From: Callorhinus ursinus
Lineage: Eukaryota > Chordata > Mammalia > Carnivora > Otariidae
NCBI RefSeq assembly: GCF_003265705.1
Contig: NW_020312966.1
Location: 24,300,550-24,364,549, forward strand
Length of the DNA: 64,000 nt
Direction of reading: 5' to 3'
The notes beneath the pieces were generated by a model. It made no database searches and was not told the DNA's origin. It saw nothing but the letters and a program-made list of their open reading frames with translations. Positions 24,125 to 37,249 of the stretch are shown one piece after another (the first letter of the stretch is position 1; every line of letters starts with the position of its first letter). The translations under genes and the position numbers were made by a program.

Positions 24125-25345
24125 TGACCTAGAAGAAACCATAGGCAGTAATCTCATTGATATTGGCCTTAGCAACATTTTTCTAGATATGTCTCCTCAG
24201 GCGAGAGAAACAAAAGCAAAAATAAGCATTGGGACTACACCAAAATAAGCTTTTGCACAGCAAAGGAAACTATCAACAAAATGAAAAGGCAACCTACGGA
24301 ATAGGGGAAGATATTTGTAAATGATAAATCCCATAAGGGGTTAGTGTCCAAAGTATGTAAAGAACTTATACAACTCAACATCCAAAGAAACCCCAGTCTA
24401 ATTTGAAAACGGGCAGAGAACCTGAATAGACATTTTTTCCAAAGAAGATGTACAGATGGCTAACAGACACATGAAAAGATACTCAACATCACACACATCA
24501 TCAGGGAAATGCAAATCAAAGCCACAGTGAGCTACCCCCTTACACCTGTCAGAATGGTTAATATCAAAAAGACAAGAAATAACAGTGTTGGGGAGGATGT
24601 AGACAAAAAAGGAACCCTCGTGCACTGTTGGTGGGAATGTAAATTGGTGCAGCCCCTGTGGAAAACAGTAAATTAAAAATAGCAATACCATACAATCCAG
24701 GAATTCCACTAATGGGTATTTACCCAAAGAAATGAAAGCACTACTTTTCAAGACATAGGCACCCCTATGTTTATTGCAGCATTATTTACAATAGCCAAGA
24801 TATGGAAGCAACCAAGTGTTCACTGATGGATGAATGGATAAAGAAGAGGTGGTGTGTACACACACACACATATATGACAGCGGAATATTACTTAGCCATA
24901 AAAAAGAGTACGATCTTGCCATTTGTGACAACATGGTGGACCTAGAGGGAATTATGCTAAGTAAAATAAGTCAAAGAAAGACAAATACCATATGATTTCA
25001 CTTGGAATCTAAAACACGGAACAAAACAAAAGCAAAAACAGACCCATAAATACAGAGAACAAACTGATGGTTGCCAGAAGAAAGAGGCTGGGAAGGCAAT
25101 GGGCGAAATGGATAAGAGGGAAGGGGGGGTACAGGTTTCCGGGTTTGGAATGAATAAGTCACAGAAATAAACGGTACAGCATCGGGAATACAGGCAATGG
25201 GGTATTGTAATAGTGCTAGATGGTGACAGCCAGGGGCTACACTCACGGTGAGCACAGCATAAAGTACAGAGATGCTGAGTCACTACGCTATATGCCTGAA
25301 AGCAATGTTAACATTGTGTGTCAACTATGCTTCAATTCAGACAAT
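24125..25345 (+). mobile_element. L1, 5'-truncated (ORF2 C-terminal part and 3'UTR)
   Basis: It starts in ORF2 (AGCAACATTTTTCTAGATATG region), passes the cysteine-rich domain (GTGCACTGTTGGTGGGAATG near 24620) and the GGTATTTACCC segment. It ends in the 3'UTR with GGTTGCCAGAAG and TCAACTATGCTTCAATTC. Stops break it throughout. A CA microsatellite (24858-24874) lies inside. Confidence 0.85.
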
Positions 25346-25419
25346 TTTTTAACGGATAATCCTCCTCCGTTGGCTTATTGGGAGGATTAAATGGAATAGC
25401 AGAAAAGCACTCAGTGCTG

Positions 25420-25690
25420 CATGATGCCACTTATCTGCAGCACCAAGAGCAGTCAAATTCAAAGAGACAGAAAGAGGAAATGGTGGCTGCCGGGGCTGGA
25501 GGGAGAGAGAATGGGGAGTTACTGATTAGTGGTATAGTTTCAGTTTTGCGGGATGAAGAGTTTTGGAGATGGATGGTAGTGATGGGTGCACAACTTGGGA
25601 ATGTAATTAATGCCACTGAACTGAAAGCTTAAAAATAGTTCAGATGGCATATTTCATGTTATACATATTTCACCACAGGTGTTAAAAGAA
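25420..25690 (+). mobile_element. Old L1 3'UTR fragment
   Basis: The order GGTGGCTGCCGGGGCTGGAGG, TTTTGGAGATGGATGGTAG, TTAATGCCACTGAACTG and TTATACATATTTCACCACA is that of old L1 3' ends. The copy at 36690-37235 has the same order. Confidence 0.75.
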
Positions 25691-26410
25691 GCACTTAGAG
25701 CCTTGCCAGGCAACTTTTGTTCATCTGAGAAAAAAAAAGTAGAAGAGTGAGCTACTTACAGGAATTACAGGAAAACAGAAACAAGATATACAAAGACAGT
25801 CAGGGAGTAGGGGGGAAGAAGGTGGAAACTGTGAGGGAGAATTCTGAGATGAATGTTGTGAGGAAGTAAACTGCGCTCTCTGGTCACAAGGAGCCATACT
25901 TTTCTCCCTTCCGGGTTTTAAAGCCTGATGCTTTGAGAACAGAACAAAATATTCATTTAATCAGCTAAACATATAAAATGTATTGTTATTATTATGGCAA
26001 TTGTATAAGACATTTTCTGTCTTCAAAGTGTTGTGTTGAATAATAACAGATTGTCAAGAGTTGACAGTTTTTGCAAAAAATGGCAGTTTCAGTTTCAGTT
26101 TAATCTATTATACAGAGCCAGTGTTCCTATTCTTAACATTTTATAAACAAACAAAAACTGAGCTCCTTCATTTGTCTATTAGGGCACACACTACATTCAC
26201 ACAGAACCTTATGGTTTTCCAAGTCTTATTTAATCAGAATCTCACCAAACATCAACATAAACCCATGAGGAAACTATCTTTACAAAAATAAATGGCCTTT
26301 TTACAAGAAAGTAAAGATAAAATAATAAATGACAATAACAGACAAAACAGTAATTAACATCAAAGATTTGAACCACACAATTAACAAGCTGCACCATATA
26401 TGTATAACCA
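25691..26410. other. Unassigned AT-rich sequence
   Basis: No gene or clear repeat recognised. Confidence 0.35.
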
Positions 26411-27960
26411 TATGTATAAAACCATCTGCCCAACAACCACAGAATGCACGTTCTTTTCAAGAGCACACAAAACCTTTACAAAATTTGACTATGTATACTG
26501 AGCCATAAGGTAAATCTTATCAAGTTTCAAAGTACTGAAATCATGAACATGTTATCTGACACCAATGCAATTAAGTCAGAAATAAAAAAAAATGTATACA
26601 ATCTATATACTTGGGTCAAAAATAAATCATAAGGGAAACTAAGTAATAGTTCACTTTGAATATTATGAGAACTAACATATCAAAATGTGTAGTATGAAGG
26701 TAAGCAGTGCTTAGAGAGAAATATTTAGCCTTAGATATGAATATTTCAAAAAGGCTAAAAATAATAAACTTAGCATCAAACTCAAGAACACTGAAGAATA
26801 ATAAAATAATTCAAAGAAAGTAGAAAGAATATAAGAACAGATATTAATAAAATAGAAACTCTACATATATTATATAGGATCAACAAACACAAAAGTATTT
26901 CTTTGATAAGACTAATAACGCTGAAAAATTTCTAATGTAATTGTTAAGTAAACTAGGAGCAAAAATACAAATGCCAAAATTAGGAATGAAAAGAAAATTA
27001 CAGATTCTACAGACCATTAAAAATATAATAAGTAGACAATATTAACTATTTCAATATTTGAAAATTCAGATGAAATGGATAAATTCCTAGGAAAATATAA
27101 TACACCAAATGAATTTAAGAAGAAATAGCAAACTTGAATATCCACCTCTAAAGATAATGATTGGTGGTCTAAATTTTTCCCACAAAAAAAACTCCAAGCC
27201 CAGTGGCTTCACACAAGTTCTACTAAACTCAATGTAGAAATCATTTCAAACTTAGAAAAATTTTCAGATAATTGAAGTGGCATAAACAATTCCCCCAACT
27301 CATTGTATAAGGCTCTTTTAATCTTTTTTTTAAGGTAATCTCTACACCCAACATGGGGCTCAAACAAGATCAAAAGTTGCATGTTCTTTCGACTGAGCCA
27401 ACCAGGTGCCCCAAGGCTACCTTAATCTTTGGGACAGTATGAGAAAAATCATTTAGAGGCCAATTTTACTCATAAACATGGATGCAAAAATTCTAATAAA
27501 AATATTCATAAACCCAGACCAGCAATATATGAAAAAGATAAAACATCATAACCAACTAGGCTTTATTCCAGAAATTTGAGGTTAACTTAACATTAAAAAA
27601 ATTAAGAGAACTCTCCACAAAAACAGATTCAATGAGGAAAATCATATAATCATCTCAATAGACACATTTAAGAAAATTACATCCATTCATGACAAAAACT
27701 CATAGCAAAATAGGAAAATTTCTTATTGAGAAAGAACATGTAAACCAAACCAACCAAACCAAACCAAGTCTTACAGCAAATATCCATAATGGTAAAACAC
27801 TGAACACTTTCCTTTGATCCTGGAAATAAAATATGGATGCCTCCAATTACCACTTTTATTCAGTGTTGTACTGGAAGACCGACCCAGGACATTAAGGCAA
27901 GAAAAAGAAATTTTAAAATATAAGAGTTGTAAAAAAAGAGGCAATTTAGAGGGAGACTGA
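26411..27960 (+). mobile_element. Old L1 ORF2 fragment, strongly decayed
   Basis: L1 ORF2 phrases appear in order: CAGAATGCACGTTCTTTTCAAG, TGGATAAATTCCTAG, CATAACCAACTAGGCTTTATTCC, TTATTCAGTGTTGTACTGG. No long ORF remains. It is interrupted by the SINE at 27326-27412. Confidence 0.8.
27309..27429 (-). mobile_element. Short diverged carnivore SINE (minus strand) with TSD
   Basis: The reverse SINE spans 27326-27412 (head ...ACTGAGCCAACCAGGTGCCCC). Its imperfect TSD is AAGGCTCTTTTAATCTT (27309-27325) against AAGGCTACCTTAATCTT (27413-27429). Confidence 0.85.
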
Positions 27961-28898
27961 AATCTTCTTTTTAAAAGATATTTTGAGCTTCTAGAATGAC
28001 TGCAGCCTGGAAATTTCAATTTGCTCAGTAACAAATTTGAGTTCTTTGAAGCCAGAAAACCTTTTCAAAAGCAATTATGAGAGCATGGTGGGTGAGACTT
28101 CCGGAAGCACAAACATGCAGACAGCTGAGGTGAATTTCAGTTGTCTTCAGATACCAGCCAACCTTTACCCACACAGCTCCACCCCTTAGAGCCCAGCGAG
28201 TGGAGGATGAGTTTAGATAAACTTCTAATTCCCTGCCAGCACCAGAGTTGTGGCTGGATGTGTGTGGGGGTGGCTGGGTGTGGGGACTGGGCGGGGGGTG
28301 TATGGGTGTGTGTGGGGTGGCTGGGTGTGGGAGTGTGTGGGGGATGTGTGTGCCCAGGCACATGAATGGGGTGAGAGAGGAGAAAGCATCAAGGAGGAAT
28401 TAATAAACCCCTTAACTTTGTGTCCGCTCCTAAAAGTGAGTCAGCTTGTTACATACACAAATACACACTGGTGTTTTTTTTTTTTAATGCAATAAGAATA
28501 ACTGCTTTATTAGAGAAGAAAGGGTATCTGTAGACTATTTTCCACTGGGGTGTAGAGTTTCCTTCTGGCCCCAGCTCATCCCTGATTCCTACACTCTTCT
28601 GACTGTGCTTCTGTCTTCCCAGTCCCTAGAGCCCAGAACAGTGTCAGCTCAGGCAGATCCAAACCCAGATCTCCTGGCAAGTCTGGGATCCTCTTCTTGG
28701 TTTATTTCCCCCTATTTGACAAACTCCCTGTCCCTTGGCTGGTCACTATTCCAGCTCTTGCAAGCAGCTCTTCTGTGGTTCTTTAAACAACAACCATACA
28801 AATACAATAAGCCATAAAGGACTATCAGAGAGTTGGTTGGCCCATCAGTTTTTTAAAAACTCACCTCCAGTCCTTCCTCCACTGAAATCACTCCATTT
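27961..28898. other. Unassigned sequence with a G/T-rich tract
   Basis: 28250-28352 is a GGGTGTG-type low-complexity tract (about 100 bases, G-quadruplex-prone on this strand). The rest shows no exon or known repeat. Confidence 0.5.
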
Positions 28899-29117
28899 CT
28901 TTTTTTTTTTTAAGATTTTATTTATTTATTTGAGAGAGAGGGGGAGAGAGAAAGAGAGTGTGCACAATGAGGGGGGCAGAGGGAGAGGAAGAAGCAGGCT
29001 CCCCGCCGAGCAGGGAGCCTGACTTGAGGCTCGATCCCAGGACCCTGATCATGACCTGAGCTGAAGGCAGACACGTAACCGACTCTGAGCCACCCAGGCG
29101 CCCCACTCACTCCATTT
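28888..29117 (-). mobile_element. Carnivore SINE (minus strand) with TSD
   Basis: The reverse SINE spans 28899-29106, tail AAGATTTTATTTATTTATTT, head GAGCCACCCAGGCGCCCC. TSD TCACTCCATTT at 28888-28898 and 29107-29117. Confidence 0.95.
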
Positions 29118-29524
29118 ATAACTGATTTTTCTTCCTCTTGAATTCCTGGAGAATTCTGCACCTCACAAATGGCACTTGAAGAAAAAGGGGTAATACTAAA
29201 TTCTCTAAATATGTTGTTTATGTTCATCATGTCTCTTTGTAAGACTGTAGCTTCTGGAGCACAGAGAACGTGACTTAGGACCTGTATCAACCAGGATGTT
29301 TACAATGGCATGAAGGGAACAACTCAATAGCAAATCATCAGTCAAGGAGCAAGGTAGTTTTAACCTGTTCTAGTTGGAGAAATGTCTGTTAATAGGATAA
29401 AGGAAGAAAGGATTTCTGCATGAGGCAATTCTTCTAGGTAATACCTGCCCTGCAAGTGTTCTCCTTCTCAAATCGAGAGAGTCTCAAATTCTTCCTTCCC
29501 TAGCCCTACAACATATCATATAGT

Positions 29525-30130
29525 ATTTTTTAAACTGAAGTACAACATACAGTAAGGTGTACACTAATCTTTCTAACTTTGTACACAGAGCTGCGCTCAG
29601 GTAACCGCCTCCACACTGAGGTACAGGGCATCGGGGGTCCCCCAAGCAGCTCCTCCCTGGCCAATCCCCACACAAGTAGCAGCCACTCTTCTGACCTCTG
29701 TCACTACAGGGTAGTTATGCACACCCTTGAATGTTATATAAATGGAATCGTACAGCCATATATCCGGCCTCTCTTTCCTATCTGCCGTTATGACTATGGG
29801 ATTTATCCACAGGATTATACACAGCAGTGGTGGGTTCCTTTTAACTGCTGCACACTCTTCCATTGTGTAAATATGCTACGTTTTCTTTATCCTACTATCA
29901 TTAGATATTTGCACTGTTCCTTGTTTTTGCCTGTTATGATTAAATATGCTAATGAAAATTCTGATGCATAACTTTTGGTGGACATAAGCCCTCATTTCTG
30001 TGAGGAATATACCCAGGAATGGCATTTCTGGGTCAAATGGTATATAAACATTAAACTTTGGTAGGGACTGTCAACCAGTTTTCCAGAGACGTTCCTGTTG
30101 CAGTATCACAGCTTTTCGCACCGGACATGC
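29525..30130 (-). mobile_element. Old L1 3' region, minus strand
   Basis: Antisense L1 text: ATATAAATGGAATCGTACAG, CATTGTGTAAATATGCTACG, CCCAGGAATGGCATTTCTGGGTC, TCAACCAGTTTTCC. These follow the usual order of antisense old L1 3' ends. Confidence 0.75.
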
Positions 30131-33100
30131 TTGCGGTGTTTGTCAGAGTGCAAGAAGCCAATGGGACACATCGCCAATTGCACACTGAGCAGCTGTGAAC
30201 TCTGGTGACTGGCTTACCAGCCCTAATGCGAGCATAGGGACAGCTCAAGTGAACGGGCACCCGAAGGTATGGCGTGAGGACCAGATGCATCACAAAAATG
30301 GCTCTAAATCGGGTAGACAAAGGAGAACAGAATGAACAGTGGAGTCTGTTATTCATTCCTGGCTAATGGTGATTCGAGCATCTGAGAGAGGAGCAACAGT
30401 GGGTTCCTACCAGAGGCACCCTCTCTAGGATATGGGCTTTACTGCTGGAGACCGTACATTTATTACGTGTTTCATAAATTTTATGTAAGCCTCAGTTAGG
30501 GAAAGGAGGCAGGAAACTGCCAGGAGAAACGCACAATTGCCAAGGGACCCGCATCACCTGCCAACACTGAGGAACCCAGACCTCCGTTTAGAAATAGGAG
30601 AAATCAAAGGGGGTACAAGAATCACTACACATGTAAGGGAAATTGGGTATCAGAAATAATAGCAAGTTGAGCGATCAGAGCCAAGATGTCTCTCCCCAAG
30701 ATGGACTTAGTACAACAGACAGAGAACTTTAATCTTTTTCATTAGTGCATTGATGTATAAACATCATCATTTTAATGGGAGGACCCTGAATTCTCTTAAA
30801 GAGAAAACAGATCTGGTGATAGCTTTTCTACTTGTTTAAATATTGACAGAGAAAGAAACCAGGACTCTGGAGAAGGAAGTTCTGGAAGGAAGGGAGGTGG
30901 GAGGAGAGACAAAGCATCAGGGCAGGATGGGCCCTGCTGAGGAAGGGGGTGTGTGAGAGCTCCTGAGATGGGGCGGCTGCAGGACTTTCAAGGACAGCGT
31001 GTACTGTCCGGCAGGCTGTGGTATCGCCCCTGCTTACACCTCCTGCAAAGAGAGCCGGCAGGCTGTGGTATCAGCCCCTGCTTACACCTCCTGCAAAGAG
31101 AGCCGGCAGGCTGTGGTACCGCCCCCTGCTTATACCTCCTGCAAAGAGAGCCCCACACAAGGTGAATGGCGCTTGGGAAACACAGGGAAAGACGTGTTCT
31201 CTGTCTGGGCCAGGATGGGCTATAAGGAACAGTGAGATCAGGGGATCATTGGCCAAAGAAAATTGGACCTCTAAGGGACCATATGTACAAAACCCATTGG
31301 AATTAAAAAGAAAAAAAAAAACCAACAACCTAGGGGAGGCATTAAATTTCCCATCAGGTATGGGATTGGGAGTTAGACATTTTATTTAAGTCTCAAAGTT
31401 CAAAGTGACCCATTACAGAGATGGAACAGGCAGTACTCTGTGAACTAAAAAATTAATTTAATGAACCCCCCCAACAAAAAAAAAAACAAAGGGAGAGAGA
31501 GAAATTTTGAAACTCAAAATAAACAGGAATAACACATGAGAATAAATAGGAATTTATCTTTGGAAGGAGAAAAGAGAATGAATCGAGAAGGAATGATCAA
31601 GGAAATAATAAGAGAACTTTTTTTTCAGCTGAAGAAAAACTTGATTTCATACTTGAAGGATCTAATGATTGTTGGGCAGGAATACTGAAAAAAGACATAC
31701 CACAGATAATCTGATGACATTTACAAGGGACAAAAAAATCCAACAAGAAATCCTACAAGCTTCCCAACCACTCTTCTACCCACCCTAGTCCCTCCACCAA
31801 AAGCCTTCCCCTAAAGCAGCTTCTGACCTGGGAAAAGACACCTACTGTGGTATGTCAGCCCCCTCATTTGCAAATGAAATACTTGGGGGTGACAAGGGAA
31901 TGAGGGGGCATTGTACAGCCTGATGATGACTCCAGCACGGCCATAAAAGGAACACCCCTTCAGACTTGCAGGGACTGGGAATACACACATTTCAACTGCG
32001 CCCCCTGAAAGTCCCTTCCCCAGTACCCTCATTCCCTCAGTCTCAAACTCTGGTGAAAACCCCCTGTAACAGAACACTCCTCCCATGGGAGACCTGTATT
32101 CTGCCCACTCTCGCCCACACTGTACCCCTATTCTCTAGACCTCTAAACACTGTCCCATTAAAAACCTCCCCGAGATGATAGTCTCTTCTGGCAACTATCC
32201 TGTTTCTTTTCCACTGGCCAAGTTTTTTGTTACTCTTATTGCTCCTCTCCACGTCCTAACTTTCGCTCCCCGGTGGCCATCTGGCTTCTCCCGCCAATGC
32301 CTGGAACGAAGGCCATCCAGAGGTGGGCGATAAGCATCTCCCAATCTTCACCTTACTGGACTCACCGTTACACTCAGTACTGCGGCCCATCTTCTCCTGG
32401 AAACTCTCCACTCTCTAGAAATCACAGAAGGAAATACATTTGCTCCTGGGTCTCCAGAGCTGTTGGTTCTGTTTGCTGGGTTTGGTTCAGTTTTCTCCTT
32501 TTCTGCCTGACCTTAGATGCTCCTGTCCCCCAGGCTTCCTTCCCACATTGCTCTTTTCAGACTGTGTCTGTCTCACTCATTTGTTTCCAGAAATCAGACC
32601 ATCCTCAAGTAAAAAGCGAGATCTGCAAGAAGGATCCAGGGATATCTCAAAGAATCCAAGGTCCCATGCATGCCTAGAACCTCTTACTTTTTGTCATTAC
32701 AGGGAAAACCCTTATCCCCCCCCCCCTTGTGTTTCCATTGCATGTGGCAACAGAAACAATGACTAATCTGAATGGCCAGACACACGTTCACAGGGTCAAG
32801 TGCATCTGTGGGTAGGGCCACAGGAGTGGAGGCAGTGAAGGGGGCAGGCCTGGGTTCTTTTTTAGGCTACTGGCTGGACTCAGAATTTCCCCAGCAAGCC
32901 TAGTCATATCTCTGTAGGCACAACAGAACATGCAAATCCTCTAACACAAATCCACGACAGGAGATTGGAGGCCTCATGTAAGCCTCCGTCTTCAGTCATG
33001 TTCCAAACATGGATAAAAACATGGCTTTTATCAAAGAAGTCTGCACTGGGACTTCTAGGTCACTGCACTGATGGATAAAATCATGATTTCCATGCATCTG

Positions 33101-33204
33101 CAAGTGGGTCTTTGTGTGTATGCCCAATGTACCAGAACCTAGAGGACTCTTTCCCTAAGCAGCATTAGTAGAAGCTGAACTCATTCTAGGACCGTGCTCA
33201 ATTA
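30131..33204. other. Unassigned sequence (contains the 48-bp minisatellite)
   Basis: No exon with supporting splice sites was recognised. Besides the minisatellite there is a run of A at 31311-31320 and of C at 32719-32728. Several ORFs of 70-134 residues (for example 32273-32677) overlap in different frames and show no domain. Confidence 0.4.
31010..31152 (+). repeat. 48-bp minisatellite, 3 copies
   Basis: Units 31010-31056 (47 bp), 31057-31104 (48 bp) and 31105-31152 (48 bp) start GGCAGGCTGTGGTA and end CTCCTGCAAAGAGAGCC with very few differences. The near-identity implies a recent duplication. Confidence 0.95.
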
Positions 33205-33312
33205 TGAGCTCCGAAAGACAAGCACTCTACTGTCTTTTCTTTTCCTTGCCTCTATCTGGCAAAGAGCCTGGACCAGAGGCACACAGTAGGTGGTTAATAA
33301 ATATTGGCTCAA
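33205..33312 (+). mobile_element. L2 or MIR 3' end
   Basis: GCACACAGTAGGTGGTTAATAAATATTGG preceded by TGGCAAAGAGCCTGGACC is the shared 3' end of L2 and MIR; the stretch is too short to choose. Confidence 0.65.
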
Positions 33313-34283
33313 CGAGCAGATCTGCAGCATGTTCCTTTCTTGGCAGCATTAACTAGTCTGCTTCTGTAACCAGCACACAGCCTTCTAACCCTGCTTCCAT
33401 CTTCCCTTCCCACCAACCCCAAAGGCCATTTCTTGTCTCATTCCCTCATTCCTGGAAGAATCTCACAGGTAAGTGTCAGTGTTTTGAGTCTTTTGAAATT
33501 TCAGGGAAACAAATATGGAATAACGTTTGCTGACCAAGATGGACAGTGTCCTTTGCCAGTACGGAAAAAAAAAAACAACAACGTAATTGTTTCACTGAGT
33601 CAGTTTAGTTTTTATATTTATATGAGATTTATATCCTGTGGGCAGCTGCCTCCCATCTGACAGGAAGTGGGCCCAACAGGAGCGAACACTGTTCCTCTTC
33701 CTTTCTGTACCAAGAGGAAAGCCAAGAGGGCAAGAGGGAGGGAGATACTTCTTTATTTGTCCTCGACTTGCATACCATGGGTTGCTCTCCATCTCCACTG
33801 TGACTAATTTCAGCCAGTACCTTCCCATCAAATATAAATGACCAAAGGTCCTAGCCTAACCACTGGCCAGCAACTCTGCCACGCACAGCTCTCGTTTTTA
33901 AAATCTATGCCAGAAGCCCACTGTGTGTCAAGGCATTTGGTCTGTATGCTCAGGGGAGGACTTCCGCTGTGTCTTCCCAGCACGAAGGACACAGCCATTC
34001 AGCTGAACGCTCACAGGGCACCTTTCGGTGTTAGGTCTTAGCCTAAGTGCTGGGGATATCAAATCCAATAGGATACAGGAGCTTACAGTCCAGTGAGAAA
34101 GACAGACATCTAGTTGGAAAATGTCAGTGAAATGTGACAGGTGACCAATTCCCCCACCTTGGTTCTAAGACTTCCTCTTTTGGCCCATTGTCTCAGGAGC
34201 CTCAGGCTATTGTCCCTTTCTCTCCTAATTCTTCAATCTCTCTTCTCTACCTGGCTCCTTCCCTTTGGCATGTAAACATGTGC
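33313..34283. other. Unassigned sequence
   Basis: 33469 has a CAG|GTAAGTG donor-like word on the plus strand but no exon that I recognise. 34040-34125 reads like an ancient repeat (CTGGGGATATCAAATCC...CTTACAGTCCAGTGAG). Confidence 0.35.
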
Positions 34284-34532
34284 AAGCCTCTCCAGTTGTT
34301 GTTGTTGTTGTTATTGTTTTAAGATTTTATTATTTATTTATTTTAGAGAGAGCTAGTAGGGAGGGGGGCTGAGAGGCAGAGGAGAGGGGCAGAGAATCTC
34401 CAGCAGAACCCACGCTGAGTGCAGAGCCTGATGTGGGGCTCGATCTCAGGACCCTGAGATCATGACATGAGCCAAAACCGAGTCAGACGTTTAACCAAAT
34501 GAGCCACCCAGGCGCCCCAAGCCTCTCCAGTT
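34284..34532 (-). mobile_element. Carnivore SINE (minus strand) with TSD
   Basis: The reverse SINE spans 34298-34518, including a (GTT)n extension of the tail side at 34297-34317. TSD AAGCCTCTCCAGTT at 34284-34297 and 34519-34532. Confidence 0.95.
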
Positions 34533-34719
34533 TTTAAAACTAAGTCTTTCCTAATTCACCATTGCCCCCCAGCAATGGTCCTTTCTCCTTACTTCCGAGA
34601 GAGTAGTGTCCACTCACTGTTTGTCTCTCTCTCTTTCTCCTCTCTTCTTACTTTCCATTGACCCCTCAAACCACTCAATATAAGGTTTACCCTCATCATT
34701 CCAGCGGAAGTGTTCTTTC

Positions 34720-35590
34720 TAAGTCAGTGAGATCCAAATGATGCCCCTCAGTCGCCCACTTACTGGACAGCTCCGCTCTCCCAGCACCCTGGGCGATGGT
34801 CCCCCTTCTGAAACTCTTTCCCTGTGGACTCCGTGGAAGCCTTCTTGAGTCTCTGTCCACCCGCACCCCCAGCTCCTACCAAACAGCAAGGCTGGCCCTC
34901 CAGGGGGACACAGGGCCTCAGCCATACCCAGAGCATTCTCACCTGGACTTCAGGAGGAACCGCCTAACAGAGCCTCCTGCTCTCCTCCTGCCAACCCACC
35001 TCCAACCTCCTTAGCGCGTTACAGCTAAATGAGCTTTAAAAATGCCAGATGTAATCATGTGTCTTCCCTGCTTACCGCTCCCGGTGATTCCCCACTTCCT
35101 TGAGGATAACGTCCAAAATCCTTAGCATGGCTTATAATGCACATCCCGGTCAGATGGGCGCCTCCGTCTCTAGTCTTATCTCCAACTGCTCTCCCCAGCC
35201 CTCCGCCCACTCTGGCCAGTGGGACGTTCTTAGAGTTTTCCTGATGTTTCGTGGACTTTCTCACTTCAGCTGTTCCCCCTGCTGGAACAGTCCCCCTTCC
35301 CATCTTTGCCTGGCTAACTCCTCCTCACTACTCAAATTTTACCTTAAATGCCACTTCACCTAGAAATCTGATACCCAAAGGTTTGGTTAAATCCCAATAT
35401 AAGCTTCTATAGCATGTAGGGGTCGTCTTAATATCCTGCACACCTGTTATTACTTATTCAATGTCTGTCTTCAGCCCTAAACATTAAGCTAAGTGAGAGC
35501 AGAGGGCTGCCTGTCTTGCTCATTGCTGTATCTCCAACCCCTAGCTTAGTGCGTATTTCTGAATGAATGAATGAATGAATGAATGAACAA
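34720..35590 (+). mobile_element. L2 element, 3' portion
   Basis: A pyrimidine-rich text with TGCTGGAACAGTCCCCCTTCCC, TGCCTGGCTAACTCCTC, AAATGCCACTTCACC, TTGCTCATTGCTGTATCTCC and a terminal (GAAT)n at 35562-35587 follows L2 3'-end order. The ORFs in it are incidental. Confidence 0.75.
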
Positions 35591-36119
35591 TAAATGCACT
35601 AAATGCTATAAAAAATAACTAAGATGGACACCTAAGCAGTCATCACAGGAAAATGAGGGTCAGGTCTTTTCCAAATCTATACTACTACAATTTCTATGGG
35701 AAATTTAGTGGAAACCTGAGGACAAGTGTATAGAAAGAGACAGATGTTTGTAAAGGGTGGGTATATTTACAGAAAACGGTTGAGAACCTAACTGGCTTTT
35801 AAGAGAACCACTGTTATTCTAAAGTTTTATAACATAAAATACAAGATCGAAGGCGTGACACTGTCCAATAACTCTGGCCAGCAATACATTTCACACTCCG
35901 AGGAAATATTTGTTATATTAAATTCATGTTGCACATTTTCAGCTGAGTAAAGGCGTGGCAGAAGAGGTACAAACAATAGCTTCTGTGATGAGGCATTTGA
36001 AATGAGCTCACCTCACAAATCGACATTGCCGAGACCTAGGAGTCAAGGCTTTCTACAAATGAAAATTTGACCTAGATGAGAAAACAATGCAACTTTTTAA
36101 AGTCATAGATATTTAGGGT

Positions 36120-36290
36120 GGAGACAGACATGAAATTATCCAGCCCATCCCTACCCCCACCCCCCGCCCCTCCAAACCCTTCCTCCACCGGTGGTGCGTA
36201 ATACAGGAAGTGGCGGCCTGTAGCAGGTTAAGTCACTTCCCTAAGGCTACATGTCTGGTTAGTGGCAAACTGGTTAATAGAAACCAGATT
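36120..36290 (-). mobile_element. MIR-like fragment
   Basis: GCAGGTTAAGTCACTTCCCTAAGGCTACATGTCTGGTTAGTGGCA is a diverged reverse MIR core; a C-rich tract precedes it. Confidence 0.6.
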
Positions 36291-36689
36291 TCTATGCCAG
36301 TGGAACTTAATTCTTTCTGATTCTTGATTCTGTAAACTCCAGTTTTATGGAATTTATAAGCCTTCTCCAAACCATGGCCTGAAAAATGGTTGTCTGGAAA
36401 CTCATACCTTCCTCCAGTCTCTAATCCTGATTCACCAAATAGCACACCCCGAATAAAACGAAGCCTTAAGGTGCCGCTAACCCCAATTACACCTTCCCCT
36501 TACCACTCACACTGTTGAATGCATTAGGAGGCACTAAGAGTAGTGGCTGGAGAACTTTGAGTAACACCCTGACGTAATATTCTGTTCTGTGGCTTTATGC
36601 AACATCGTCCCCTTCTGTCCGTTCTGAGTCCTGGGGAAATCAGCCTCCCTGCTGTCATGGAATATTTGGGAAACTTTTGTTTTAAAACA

Positions 36690-37235
36690 TTACTCAAGAT
36701 GATCCAACAATTCCACTCCTAAATTCTAAAAGAATTTAAAGCAGGGAGGGATTCAAACAGATACTTGTCTATCAATGTCCAGAGCAGCATTATTCACAAC
36801 AGCCAAAAGGGGGAAATGGCCCAGGTGTCCATCAAGACATGAGCTGATAACAAAATGTGGTGTGTATATACACACCGCGGAATATTATTCGGCCATAAAA
36901 AGTGAATGAAATTCTGATAGGTGCCACAACGTGAATACAAGTGGGAAATAGTCTGCTAAGTGCAATCGCTCTGACTCAAAAGGACACACATTATTCCTTT
37001 CCGCACAGGGGAGATACTTAGAATAGGCAAATTGAGACAGAAGGTAAATTGGTTCCCAGCGCTGGAGGGAGGAAGGGGGTCCCCGCTTAATGGGTACAGT
37101 TTCCGTTTGGGATGATGAAAAAGTTCTAGAAGCAGATAGTGGTGGTGGTTACATAATGCCACTGATTGCACGCTTAAAAATGATGAAGATGCTGAATTTT
37201 ATGTTATACATGTTTGGCCACAATTAGAAAAAGTA
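36690..37235 (+). mobile_element. Old L1 3' end
   Basis: ORF2 end (CAGAGCAGCATTATTCACAACAG, AATATTATTCGGCCATAAAA) followed by 3'UTR (TTCCCAGCGCTGGAGG, TTTTATGTTATACATG). The order matches 25420-25690. Confidence 0.85.
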
Positions 37236-37249
37236 TTCAACAGCTTCCA

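Noticed and set aside
31010..31152. CRISPR-like array
   Set aside because: Units are contiguous 48-mers with no unique spacers; this is a minisatellite in a mammalian genome.
34760..35363. Overlapping ORFs on both strands
   Set aside because: They lie in a diverged L2 and do not form a coherent exon or domain.
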